Shown here: one piece after another, positions 1 to 7,241 of the stretch
Position numbering within the stretch: the stretch's first letter is position 1
How the letters are laid out: each line of letters begins with the position of its first letter
Source of the DNA: Clostridiales bacterium
GTDB lineage: Bacteria > Bacillota > Clostridia > Christensenellales > Christensenellaceae
Reading direction: 5' to 3'
DNA length: 64,000 bases
Assembly (NCBI GenBank): GCA_015056045.1
Contig: SVGZ01000010.1
Coordinates: 1-64,000, forward strand
Translations under genes and position numbers: made by a program
The notes under the pieces: model-generated
Database searches by the model: none
Told to the model about the DNA's origin: nothing
The model's input: the letters and a program-made list of their open reading frames with translations, nothing else

Positions 1-734
1 CAGGTTATTCCGGCGGTGCAAAGGCTATCATGCCCGGTGTTTCCACACATGATGCTATCCAGAAAAACCATTCCATGATGGTCAATGAAGATGCACACGC
101 AGGCAAAATCGAAGGAAACCCGATCCGTGAAGATATCGATTCTGTTGTTGAATTCAGACCGATCGATTTCATCGTCAATGTTGTTCTGAACGAAAAGAAA
201 GAAATCATCAAAGCTGTTGCTGGTCACCATATCGAAGCACACAGAGAAGGCTGCAAATTCCTCGATCAGCTTTATAAGAAAGAAATCGAAGAAAAGGCAG
301 ACATCGTTCTTGTTTCTCCGGGCGGATACCCGAAGGATATCAACCTGTATCAGGCGCAGAAAGGTCTTGATAACTCCAAACACGCTATTAAAGATGGCGG
401 CGTTATCATCCTTGTTGCTTCCTGCAAAGAAGGTCTTGGCGAAAAGACATTTGAACGCTGGATGACAACATCCGAATCCGTAGACTTCATGGCAGCAGAA
501 ATCGGCAGACATTTTGAGCTTGGCGGCCATAAAGCAGCAGCAATTGCTATGGTTATGCAGAAGGCAGAAGTTTACCTCGTATCTGATCTTGAAGAAGATT
601 TCGTTAAGAGCATTTTCTTCAAGCCCTTCAAGACCCTTGAAGATGCTTATAAGGCAGCACAGGAAAAACTTGGCGAAGATGCAAAGGTTATCGTTATGCC
701 GTATGGCGGTTCGACGCTTCCGAATCAGAAATAA
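1..734 (+). CDS. larA: Nickel-dependent lactate racemase LarA family, C-terminal part (5' truncated by window)
   Basis: The open frame enters from the left edge (in frame from base 3), so the start lies outside the window. The first visible residues, GYSGGAKAIMPGVS, match the conserved LarA segment that follows the pincer-cofactor lysine region. The remainder is the LarA C-terminal domain, with DIVLVSPGGYPKDINLYQAQKGLD and a terminal KVIVMPYGGSTLP. Known family role: interconversion of D- and L-lactate (or related 2-hydroxyacids) with a nickel-pincer nucleotide cofactor made by LarB/C/E. Those genes are not in this window, and many LarA homologues act on other hydroxyacids, so the substrate is open. 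The gene ends just before a terminator. Confidence 0.85.
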   Translation, partial: GYSGGAKAIMPGVSTHDAIQKNHSMMVNEDAHAGKIEGNPIREDIDSVVEFRPIDFIVNVVLNEKKEIIKAVAGHHIEAHREGCKFLDQLYKKEIEEKADIVLVSPGGYPKDINLYQAQKGLDNSKHAIKDGGVIILVASCKEGLGEKTFERWMTTSESVDFMAAEIGRHFELGGHKAAAIAMVMQKAEVYLVSDLEEDFVKSIFFKPFKTLEDAYKAAQEKLGEDAKVIVMPYGGSTLPNQK

Positions 735-759
735 GTGAAATAAATCACAAACACAACGA

Positions 760-790
760 AGTCATCCTTGCTTGACAGGGATGGCTTTTT
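760..790 (+). terminator. Rho-independent terminator after larA
   Basis: AGTCATCC and GGATGGCT pair over 8 bp (one G-T) around an 11-base loop, followed by TTTTT. It lies 26 bases after the larA stop. The loop contains TTGACA (772-777), which could also serve as a -35 for rnhA with a poor -10 (TAATCT, 794-799). Confidence 0.75.
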
Positions 791-889
791 GGTTAATCTA
801 AAAGGAGCCATTCTAAGCGTTTTTTCTGTATTAAAATGAAGAGCATACCGAAACAAATAAAAATCTTGGCTTAGAATCGATGAGGAAAT

Positions 890-1333
890 ATGAAGAAGAT
901 TACGATATATACGGATGGAGCTTGTTCCTATAATCCAGGCCCTGGTGGCTTTGGCGTTGTGCTTTTATACAATGGGCATAAGAAAGAAATATCCGGTTAT
1001 GACCCGATGACGACGAACAACCGCATGGAGCTCATGGCTGTTATTACGGCGCTCGAATGTCTGAAGGAATCCTGCGAGATCGATCTCTATACGGACAGCA
1101 AATACGTCGCGGATGCATTCAATAAAAACTGGATCAAAAACTGGCAGCGAAACGGTTGGAAAACCGCAAGCAAAAAGCCGGTAGAAAATCAGGATCTTTG
1201 GCTGAGGCTTTTAGCGCAGGTTGAAAAAAATCAGATCAATTGGCTTTGGGTAAAAGGCCATGCGGATAACGAATATAATGAACGCTGCGATCAGCTGGCA
1301 AGAAAAGAAATCGAGAGCCGCATGAAAAAATAA
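890..1333 (+). CDS. rnhA: Ribonuclease HI
   Basis: Degrades the RNA strand of RNA-DNA hybrids in the cytoplasm (R-loops, replication primers). The 147-residue protein has the full family length. The catalytic carboxylates are at the same positions as in the E. coli enzyme: D9 in YTDGACSYNPGPGG, E47 in NNRMEL, D69 in YTDSKYV, D134 in ERCDQLA, with H124 in KGHAD. The hybrid-binding basic protrusion is present (WIKNWQRNGWKTASKKP). The start is supported by TGAGG four bases upstream of the ATG. It is a monocistron between the larA terminator and the recombinase promoter. Confidence is high; this is type 1 RNase H, not HII. Confidence 0.97.
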   Translation: MKKITIYTDGACSYNPGPGGFGVVLLYNGHKKEISGYDPMTTNNRMELMAVITALECLKESCEIDLYTDSKYVADAFNKNWIKNWQRNGWKTASKKPVENQDLWLRLLAQVEKNQINWLWVKGHADNEYNERCDQLARKEIESRMKK

Positions 1334-1338
1334 GGATA

Positions 1339-1367
1339 TTGACAGCTTTTCCCTTAAAGTATATAAT
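1339..1367 (+). promoter_or_regulatory. Consensus sigma-A promoter for the tyrosine recombinase
   Basis: TTGACA (1339-1344), a 17-base spacer and TATAAT (1362-1367) are a perfect match to the vegetative promoter consensus. Transcription should begin near 1373-1375, inside the palindrome that abuts the -10 box. Confidence 0.85.
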
Positions 1368-1401
1368 AACTATATGTAAAACTTGTGTTTTACATATAGT
1401 T
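1368..1401. promoter_or_regulatory. Perfect 15-bp inverted repeat over the recombinase transcription start (candidate operator)
   Basis: AACTATATGTAAAAC (1368-1382) and GTTTTACATATAGTT (1387-1401) are exact reverse complements around TTGT. The palindrome begins right after the -10 box and covers the predicted start site, which is where a repressor would block transcription. Because the start falls inside the left arm, the transcript would carry only part of it, so a DNA operator is more likely than an RNA hairpin. The centre AAAC-N4-GTTT only loosely resembles the Gram-positive LexA box GAAC-N4-GTTC. Confidence 0.7.
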
Positions 1402-1415
1402 CTATAAAGGAAAAT

Positions 1416-1487
1416 ATGCCCCTACTTCCCGGTATCTGTCTATGGAAAACAGCAATAATTACTACAATGAAAGAAATAAAGACCTGA
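1416..1487 (+). CDS. Possible 23-codon leader ORF overlapping the recombinase start
   Basis: An ATG at 1416 lies 5 bases after AAAGG and opens a 23-codon frame (MPLLPGICLW...) that overlaps the recombinase start at 1442 in another frame. The recombinase ATG itself has no convincing ribosome site, so the leader may couple or throttle its translation. There is no independent coding evidence, and the peptide could simply be chance. Confidence 0.3.
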   Translation: MPLLPGICLWKTAIITTMKEIKT

Positions 1488-2527
1488 TTCTGAAGATTCG
1501 CGAGATCACTTCCGAATTGCCCGCTTGGTTTGCGGATTATATTCGCTCGATCGAACCGACAACTTCGTCACTCACGAGATATAACTACTGTTGTGATGCG
1601 CGTATCTTTTTGAATTACCTTACAACTGAAGTCAGATCAATTGCCGGTACACCCATCGCAGAGATCACACCCGAAATGATCGATTCCCTGTCGTTGCGCG
1701 ATCTTGAAATCTATATCGATCATCTCGGTTTCTATCTGAAAGCCGGAAAAGATGACAACGGACAAATCAAAGAAGTTTTCAATTCCGAATATGGCAAAGC
1801 CCGTAAACTTGCAAGCTTGCGCTCGATGTTCAAATATCTTTATAAACATCAGCATATTAAGGAAAACCCGGCAGCTCTTTTGGATACGCCGAAAATCTAC
1901 GAAAAAGCCATTATTCGATTAGATCCTGACGAAGCTAAACGGCTTATTGAAGTGATCCGCAGCGGCGAAGGTCTTTCCGAAGCACAGCTTCGTTACCATA
2001 AAAAAACGGTGAAACGCGATGTTGCGATCTGTATGCTTTTTCTGACTACAGGAATTCGTGTCAGCGAGCTTGTTGGTATGAATATTTCGAGCGTAGATCT
2101 GGAAAGCATGAGTTTTGTCGTTACAAGAAAAGGCGGCGATCAGGCTATTCTGTATTTTGATTATGAAACACTCGATGCGCTTGATGATTACCTCGAGGAA
2201 AGAAAATCCATGGCAAGCTACTCTCTTGATGCGCCGCTTTTCCTTTCTCTGCAAAATAAACGAATGACTGTTCTTTCCGTTGAAAATATGGTCAAAAAAT
2301 TCGCCAAAATTGCCGCTCCTTTGAAAAAAATTACTCCGCATAAGCTGCGCAGTACATACGGCACTATGCTTTACAGCAACACAGGCGATATTTACCTCGT
2401 TGCGGATGTTTTGGGGCATAAAGATGTCAATACAACGCGCCGACATTATGCACATATGCTCGAAGATCAACGAAAGAAGGCTTCGAAAGCAGTCCGCATA
2501 TTTGATGAAGAAGACAGCGAAGAATAA
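1442..2527 (+). CDS. Tyrosine recombinase/integrase (XerC/XerD-like)
   Basis: Site-specific recombinase of the lambda-integrase family. The protein has 361 residues: an N-terminal SAM-like core-binding domain (about 25-150) and a C-terminal catalytic domain (about 160-350). Visible catalytic residues are R206 (TTGIRVSEL), K230 (RKGG hairpin), H300 and R303 (PHKLRSTYG), H326 (LGHKD) and nucleophile Y336 (TRRHYAHM). It is longer than a typical 300-residue XerC/D. It stands alone with no phage genes or obvious att repeats nearby, so it may be a chromosomal Xer-like protein rather than a prophage integrase. The promoter is consensus with an overlapping palindrome, suggesting tight repression. The ATG at 1442 lacks a good ribosome site, and no other in-frame ATG/GTG/TTG lies just upstream. 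Confidence 0.88.
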   Translation: MENSNNYYNERNKDLILKIREITSELPAWFADYIRSIEPTTSSLTRYNYCCDARIFLNYLTTEVRSIAGTPIAEITPEMIDSLSLRDLEIYIDHLGFYLKAGKDDNGQIKEVFNSEYGKARKLASLRSMFKYLYKHQHIKENPAALLDTPKIYEKAIIRLDPDEAKRLIEVIRSGEGLSEAQLRYHKKTVKRDVAICMLFLTTGIRVSELVGMNISSVDLESMSFVVTRKGGDQAILYFDYETLDALDDYLEERKSMASYSLDAPLFLSLQNKRMTVLSVENMVKKFAKIAAPLKKITPHKLRSTYGTMLYSNTGDIYLVADVLGHKDVNTTRRHYAHMLEDQRKKASKAVRIFDEEDSEE

Positions 2528-2531
2528 AATG

Positions 2532-2556
2532 AGATCCCTCAAACGAGGGATCTTTT
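2532..2556. terminator. Terminator between convergent recombinase and ABC operon
   Basis: AGATCCCTC-AAAC-GAGGGATCT forms a perfect 9-bp stem with a TTTTC tail on the plus strand. It lies 4 bases past the recombinase stop and just before the convergent lipoprotein stop. The opposite-strand tail (TCATTTT) is weaker. Confidence 0.85.
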
Positions 2557-2559
2557 CTG

Positions 2560-3564
2560 TTATTTCAGGTCTTTGATGGCTTTTTCGGCAAAACTGTTAT
2601 CGACAAGGGTATCAAAATCAACTCTCTTTTCGAGTTCACCCGCTTCTTCCATAACATCCTGCAGCTTTTCAAGCGCTTCCTTTTTCATAACCGGATCAAG
2701 ATTCCATGCATCGATCTCTTTATATCTTGCTGCGACCTGTTCCAAAACGGAAAGCTCGCTGTCTGCAAAATACGGGAGCATGAGCTCTGCGATTTCCAAA
2801 GCTGTATGTTTCTGTACCCAAAGCTGTCCTTTTGCAATGGCACGCGTGAATTTTTCAATGATGTCTTCATTTTCAGCGATGTACTCCTTCGAAGCGAAGT
2901 ATGCCGTGTAAGGGATCTCACCGCTTTCCTGACCGATCGAAGTTAAGACATAGCCCTGACCTTCTTCTTCAACGCTGACAGCTGTGGGCTCAAATAATGT
3001 AACATAATCGCCTGTTCCGCTTGTAAAAGCACCTGCCATCAGGTTGAAATCAATAGACGTATCGATCGTCACATCTTTTCCGGGAACAAGGCCGTTCTGT
3101 TTTAAGACATATTCAAGCGTCATTTCGGGAACACCGCCTTTTCTGCCGCCGATGATCGTCGAACCGCGCAGCATTTCCCATGTAAACTCTTTATCTTCTC
3201 TGCCGACAAGGAAAGAACCATCTCTCTTTGTCAGCTGTGCAAAAATAACGGAATGGTTTTCTTTGCCTTCGTTTAAGACATAGATCGCCGCTTCAGGACC
3301 TGCAAGACCGATCTCCGCTTCACCCGATAAAACAGCAGTCATAACATTATCCGCACCGCCACCGTTGATCAGCTCAATTTCAAGACCTTCTTCTTCAAAA
3401 TAGCCGAGTTCCATGGCGATATACTGCGGTGCATAGAAAACAGAATGTGCAACTTCGCTGACGGTGATCTTTTTTATGCCTTCATCTTTTGCACAGGCGC
3501 CTGTAAACAGGATACCGATAAGTACAACAGCCAAGAGGATACTAAGAATTCTTTTTCTTTTCAT
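2560..3564 (-). CDS. ABC importer substrate-binding lipoprotein, NMT1/SsuA/ThiY-like
   Basis: Extracytoplasmic ligand receptor of an ABC importer. The N-terminal signal MKRKRILSILLAVVLIGILFTGAC ends in a lipobox-like TGAC, so it should be lipid-anchored. The mature part has the NMT1/THI5-type periplasmic-binding fold: HSVFYAPQYIAMELGYFEEEGLEIEL followed by GGGADNVMTAVLSGEAEIGLAGPEA. Its 334 residues are normal for the family. It is the last gene of a three-gene minus-strand operon with a permease and an ATPase. Family ligands include aliphatic sulfonates, taurine and pyrimidine precursors of thiamine. No TPP riboswitch or thiamine gene is adjacent, so the substrate cannot be assigned. Confidence 0.88.
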   Translation of the reverse strand: MKRKRILSILLAVVLIGILFTGACAKDEGIKKITVSEVAHSVFYAPQYIAMELGYFEEEGLEIELINGGGADNVMTAVLSGEAEIGLAGPEAAIYVLNEGKENHSVIFAQLTKRDGSFLVGREDKEFTWEMLRGSTIIGGRKGGVPEMTLEYVLKQNGLVPGKDVTIDTSIDFNLMAGAFTSGTGDYVTLFEPTAVSVEEEGQGYVLTSIGQESGEIPYTAYFASKEYIAENEDIIEKFTRAIAKGQLWVQKHTALEIAELMLPYFADSELSVLEQVAARYKEIDAWNLDPVMKKEALEKLQDVMEEAGELEKRVDFDTLVDNSFAEKAIKDLK

Positions 3565-3578
3565 CCAAATACCATCCT

Positions 3579-4391
3579 TTATACTTTGATTCGCTTGCCA
3601 AGGATCTTTTTCCCGGCAAGGAGAACGAACTGATACATGAGCGTTGCCGAGATCGCCAGAATGATGACGCTCGCCATAACAAGGTCCATTTTGAATACGG
3701 CAGAACCATAGACGATCAGGTAACCGAGCCCTGCTTTGGAAACGAGAAATTCACCGACAATAACGCCGACCCAGGAAAGCCCGACATTGACTTTCAGAGA
3801 ATTCATAATAGTTTCGTAATTGGCAGGCAGGACAACTTTTAAAAAGATTTGTAATTTTGTTGCGCCAAAAGTTTTCATGAGGCGGATCAGGTCTTCATCT
3901 GTTTGCTTGAAACCGGTATATACTTCAAGGATCGTGACGATGATCGAAACCGCGATCGTCACAGCAATAATCGCACCTGTACCGGAACCTGCCCATACGA
4001 TAAAAATTGGGCCTAATGCAGTTTTGGGCAAGGAATTCAGCATAATGAGATATGGATCAAGTATGCTCGATAATCTGCTGCTCCACCATAATAATGCTGC
4101 GATCAATGTGCCGAAAACTGTGCCGCAAATGAAACCAATGACCGTTTCAAAACATGATATGCCTGTGTGGTAAAAAAGTTCTCCGCTGATAAAAAGATTT
4201 TTCAAAGTTTCAAAAATACGTGAAGGAGAGCTCATAATAAAATCATCGATCCAACCCATCGTAGCGGCAAGTTCCCATAAAGCAATGATGAAAACAAGAA
4301 TCAATATGCGCATACACAGCACAAAGTGTTTTTCGCGCTGTAATGCACGCAAATATAGTTTTCTTTCGGCAGATAATTCAGATATGGACAT
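3579..4391 (-). CDS. ABC importer permease, SsuC/TauC/ThiX-like
   Basis: Inner-membrane subunit with about six hydrophobic helices and the BPD_transp_1 coupling loop (TFGATKLQIFLKVVLPANYETIMNSLKV, an EAA-like motif). The ORF track opens at 4442, but GGAGG lies 7 bases before an ATG at 4391, giving MSISELSAERK. That start overlaps the upstream ATPase stop by 14 bases, which implies translational coupling. At 270 residues it has a normal length for the SsuC group. It works with the ATPase upstream and the lipoprotein downstream. Confidence 0.9.
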   Translation of the reverse strand: MSISELSAERKLYLRALQREKHFVLCMRILILVFIIALWELAATMGWIDDFIMSSPSRIFETLKNLFISGELFYHTGISCFETVIGFICGTVFGTLIAALLWWSSRLSSILDPYLIMLNSLPKTALGPIFIVWAGSGTGAIIAVTIAVSIIVTILEVYTGFKQTDEDLIRLMKTFGATKLQIFLKVVLPANYETIMNSLKVNVGLSWVGVIVGEFLVSKAGLGYLIVYGSAVFKMDLVMASVIILAISATLMYQFVLLAGKKILGKRIKV

Positions 4392-5130
4392 CGAGTTCCC
4401 TCCAAATCGCATTAAAATAAGCGGAAAATGCAGCTTCATCACGTCTCTTCAGCGGTGTTTTCGCAAGAAAACCATCGATCGAAAAGATCTTCTTTATCAT
4501 TCCCGGTCTTTTGGAAAGGACTACGACCGTATCCGACATGCTGATGCATTCGCTGATATCATGAGAAACCATGATCGCCGTTTTGTTTTCGTGCTTGATG
4601 ATACTGTAAATGTCATCGGAAACGGCAAGCCTCGTCTGGTAATCCAACGCGGAAAAAGGTTCATCCAAAAGCAGAATATCGGGTTTAGTTGCCAATGTAC
4701 GGATCAATGCACAGCGTTGGCGCATGCCTCCGGATAGCTGCTGCGGATATTTATTTTTGAAATCCGATAATCCGTATCGATCCAGCATTTCTTCGACATA
4801 GCTGATGTTTTCTTCCGTTAATTCCTTCCTGATCTCAAGCCCTAAAAGGATATTGTCAAAGATCGTTCGCCAAGGAAAAAGATTGTCTTTCTGAAACATA
4901 TAGCCGATTCTCGACTCTTCGCTGCCAAATACTTTTATATTGCCGCTGCTGCTCTTTTCAAGGCCGGAAATGATCGAAAGCAAGGTCGATTTGCCGCATC
5001 CGGATGGTCCGACAATGCTTAAAAACTCTCCTTCAGGGACCAAAAGAGATATATCTCGCAAAGCCTCAACTTCCCCATTTTTCGCCTGATATTTCATGCT
5101 TACGCTTTCAACTTTTAATGCATATTGCAT
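4378..5130 (-). CDS. ABC importer ATP-binding protein, SsuB/TauB/ThiZ-like
   Basis: ATP-hydrolysing subunit of the NMT1-type importer. It shows Walker A GPSGCGKST, Q-loop FQKDNLFPW, signature LSGGMRQR, Walker B DILLLDEPFSALD and the H-loop MVSHDISE. The ORF track uses a GTG at 5139. The ATG at 5130 sits at ideal distance from AGAGGTGA, so I prefer it (250 residues). It is the first gene of the operon, about 60 bases after the terminator of the methyltransferase unit. The ORF tail overlaps the permease start. Confidence 0.92.
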   Translation of the reverse strand: MQYALKVESVSMKYQAKNGEVEALRDISLLVPEGEFLSIVGPSGCGKSTLLSIISGLEKSSSGNIKVFGSEESRIGYMFQKDNLFPWRTIFDNILLGLEIRKELTEENISYVEEMLDRYGLSDFKNKYPQQLSGGMRQRCALIRTLATKPDILLLDEPFSALDYQTRLAVSDDIYSIIKHENKTAIMVSHDISECISMSDTVVVLSKRPGMIKKIFSIDGFLAKTPLKRRDEAAFSAYFNAIWRELDVHI

Positions 5131-5149
5131 TGCGCTCACCTCTTATATA

Positions 5150-5189
5150 GTGCATACCTATACTATGTGCCGGGTGCATTTTTGTGCAT
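5150..5189. repeat. Three GTGCAT hexamers upstream of the ABC operon
   Basis: GTGCAT occurs at 5150, 5174 and 5184 (ATGCAC on the coding strand), with a partial GTGCCG at 5167. Two copies are exactly 10 bases apart, about one helical turn. They fill the short gap between a terminator and the ATPase start, so they could be regulator half-sites. A chance cluster is possible. Confidence 0.35.
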
Positions 5190-5215
5190 AAAAAAAGCCC
5201 GATCAACTCGGGCTT
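5190..5215 (-). terminator. Terminator of the methyltransferase-TPR-hslO operon
   Basis: On the minus strand AAGCCCGA-GTTGA-TCGGGCTT is a perfect 8-bp stem followed by a run of T. It begins about 10 bases after the stop of the RNA methyltransferase. Confidence 0.88.
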
Positions 5216-5224
5216 AATGGTGAT

Positions 5225-6358
5225 TCAATTTTTAAAATACTGATAATAGAAGCATTTGGAGTTTCCATTATATAGCTTGCGTTTTTTATCCGCTTTTTTG
5301 CCAAAATGCTCTTCAAATTTTTCATCTGCTGCGATGATATAATATTTGAAATCCTGCAGTGCGGGAAGCTTTTTGCCAAGATCACGGTAAAGAGATTCGA
5401 CTTCATCTTTTTCGCCCATTCTCATGGCGTAAGGCGGATTGGTAATGATCGTTCCGCTTGTTGTTTCGGGAACAAACTTCCTTGCATCACGGCAGCCGAA
5501 GTAAATAAGATCGGCAACATGCGCTGCTGCGGCATTTGTTTTTGCTGCTTCGAGTGCTTTTTTATCGATATCAAAAGCATAAAACGGAATATCGGGCTTC
5601 TTTATCAAAAGATCTTTTGCAGCGGTTCTTTCCTCAAAATAAGCCTTTTTGAATTCATCATCCCAGTATTCGGAAGCAAACCTGCGTAAAAGACCGGGAA
5701 TGACTCCCCTTGCCATCATAGCCGCTTCAATAACGATCGTTCCTGAACCGCACATGATGTCATAAAAAGGTCTGTCACGCCATCTTGTGAGCTTGATCAA
5801 CCCTGCTGCGAGGTTTTCTCTTAACGGAGCTGCCATTTCCGCTTTGCGATAAGAACGGCGGTTTAAGCCTGCTCCACTTGTGTTTAAGGAAACGGTCACG
5901 ATATCTTTGAAATTGAAAATATGAACCGGAAATTTTACGCCATCCTCCGCAAAGAAAGGCAGGTCATATACCCTTTTCAAGGCTTCGACGATCGCTTTTT
6001 TGGAAATGGACTGCATATCGCTGACGCTCATCAGCTGTGAACGGACGGCATCACCTGTAACGGGAAAATCTGCATTGGAAGGAAGATAATCTGCCCAATC
6101 GATCTTCCGCACATTCTCAAAAAGCTCATCAAACGTTTTTACCGGAAATTCGGAAAGAACAATATAGATTCTGTCTGCGGCTAAAAGCCTGCAGTTGGCT
6201 TTTGCGATCATGGCTTTGTCTGCAGAAAAATAGACACGGCCATCTTGTGCAGAGATTTCCGCTGCTTCGAGTTTTTGGAGTTCATCCTGTACGACAGATT
6301 CCAGCCCAAAAGAACAGGAAGCATAGCATCTGTACAGATGATTATTTGGTAACTTCAT
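5225..6358 (-). CDS. THUMP-domain rRNA (guanine-N2) methyltransferase, RlmL/YpsC family
   Basis: Predicted SAM-dependent RNA methyltransferase. An N-terminal ferredoxin-like/THUMP region (about 1-160) precedes a UPF0020 Rossmann methyltransferase domain with FYDIMCGSGTIVIEAAMMARG (SAM motif I) and the catalytic TNPPYAMRMG. E. coli RlmL makes m2G2445 in 23S rRNA, and YpsC is the Bacillus relative. Length fits the single-domain YpsC type, not the fused E. coli protein. The track start (6370) leaves almost no spacing from its AAGG. The ATG at 6358 has GAGG six bases upstream, so I use it (377 residues). It overlaps the preceding gene by 17 bases and is the last gene of the operon. Confidence 0.9.
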   Translation of the reverse strand: MKLPNNHLYRCYASCSFGLESVVQDELQKLEAAEISAQDGRVYFSADKAMIAKANCRLLAADRIYIVLSEFPVKTFDELFENVRKIDWADYLPSNADFPVTGDAVRSQLMSVSDMQSISKKAIVEALKRVYDLPFFAEDGVKFPVHIFNFKDIVTVSLNTSGAGLNRRSYRKAEMAAPLRENLAAGLIKLTRWRDRPFYDIMCGSGTIVIEAAMMARGVIPGLLRRFASEYWDDEFKKAYFEERTAAKDLLIKKPDIPFYAFDIDKKALEAAKTNAAAAHVADLIYFGCRDARKFVPETTSGTIITNPPYAMRMGEKDEVESLYRDLGKKLPALQDFKYYIIAADEKFEEHFGKKADKKRKLYNGNSKCFYYQYFKN

Positions 6359-7241
6359 TTTCGTCCTCATCCTTGGCTAAGCGTTCGTAAAACGGGTCAG
6401 CTTCGAAGTTTCTGGTCTCGGGTTCAGGTTCACCGGTGATCGATTCGATAATGTATTTGATCCCAGAATAATCTACATAATTGAGTCCGGGATGCTTCAT
6501 GGCTTCACGGCAGAGATCAATAATACCTTCATACTGAAGTTCGGCAAGCTTTGTCAAGACGAAAGGCAGATCTTCCGGAATCGCTTCGGCATAACGCTGC
6601 AGTGTAAGCTCGATGATTTCGGGATCGCATTCATAGTACGAAAGAAGATCCAGGATACAATCTCTTCCCATGCTTTTATCGGAAGGATCTTTATAGGCGG
6701 TAATCAAAAGCTCGCGCATATTTTTTTCTGTAAAAAGAACATGCTTTAAGCTTTCAAAAAGAGCATCGGCAAGATCATGATACTCCTCCACCTGACTCAA
6801 TATCTGAATATAGCGGATATACGGATGCTCAAACTCCATTTCGTTGATCAAATCGATAGAACATGTGAGCAGATAATCAAACTGATCCTTGTCCATATCA
6901 TCAGGCTGTTTTGCATACAGAATGTTGAGCAGCGTCGGGTATGCCTGATCCTTTTTTTCGACAATACAGTCAAGAAGCGGTTCGGGAATAGTCAGATCAT
7001 GTTTGATGTATTCAATGAAAAGCGTCATATACGCAGCAACATTGTTGAGCCGTTTGAAATGCTCGATCGGACTTCTGTTTTCAAGCCATTTCTTCGGCGT
7101 TTCCATCCATCGTTTATAAAGCACAGGAAAGATTTTTTCTATTTTATTGGGATCGTTTGCAATATCCTGATGCTTTCCGCACCATCTAAGGTAATCTTTT
7201 GTAAATCTGGCGTCAAAATCAAATAATTTTACGGTCGTCAT
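6342..7241 (-). CDS. Uncharacterised alpha-helical protein coupled to a TPR gene
   Basis: I do not recognise this 299-residue protein. It is predicted soluble: there is no signal peptide or membrane segment, and the C-terminus is acidic (ERLAKDEDENEV). Much of it reads as consecutive amphipathic helices of about 30-40 residues, as in HEAT-like or other solenoid repeats. Its ATG overlaps the stop of the TPR gene upstream as ATGA, so the two are probably made in matched amounts and may bind each other. The methyltransferase gene overlaps its 3' end. No catalytic motif is visible. A scaffold or adaptor role is inference only. Confidence 0.75.
   Translation of the reverse strand: MTTVKLFDFDARFTKDYLRWCGKHQDIANDPNKIEKIFPVLYKRWMETPKKWLENRSPIEHFKRLNNVAAYMTLFIEYIKHDLTIPEPLLDCIVEKKDQAYPTLLNILYAKQPDDMDKDQFDYLLTCSIDLINEMEFEHPYIRYIQILSQVEEYHDLADALFESLKHVLFTEKNMRELLITAYKDPSDKSMGRDCILDLLSYYECDPEIIELTLQRYAEAIPEDLPFVLTKLAELQYEGIIDLCREAMKHPGLNYVDYSGIKYIIESITGEPEPETRNFEADPFYERLAKDEDENEVTK

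Noticed and set aside
1368-1401. LexA (SOS) box before the recombinase
   Set aside because: The core AAAC-N4-GTTT differs from GAAC-N4-GTTC at the outer bases of both half-sites, and the palindrome is much longer than a LexA box. I keep it as an unidentified operator.
1442-2527. Prophage or integrative element marked by the tyrosine recombinase
   Set aside because: No phage, conjugation or excisionase genes, no tRNA target and no flanking direct repeats are seen. Neighbours are ordinary chromosomal genes.
5130-5190. TPP riboswitch controlling the NMT1-type importer
   Set aside because: The gap is too short, and the conserved CUGAGA and ACCUGAUC-like segments are absent.
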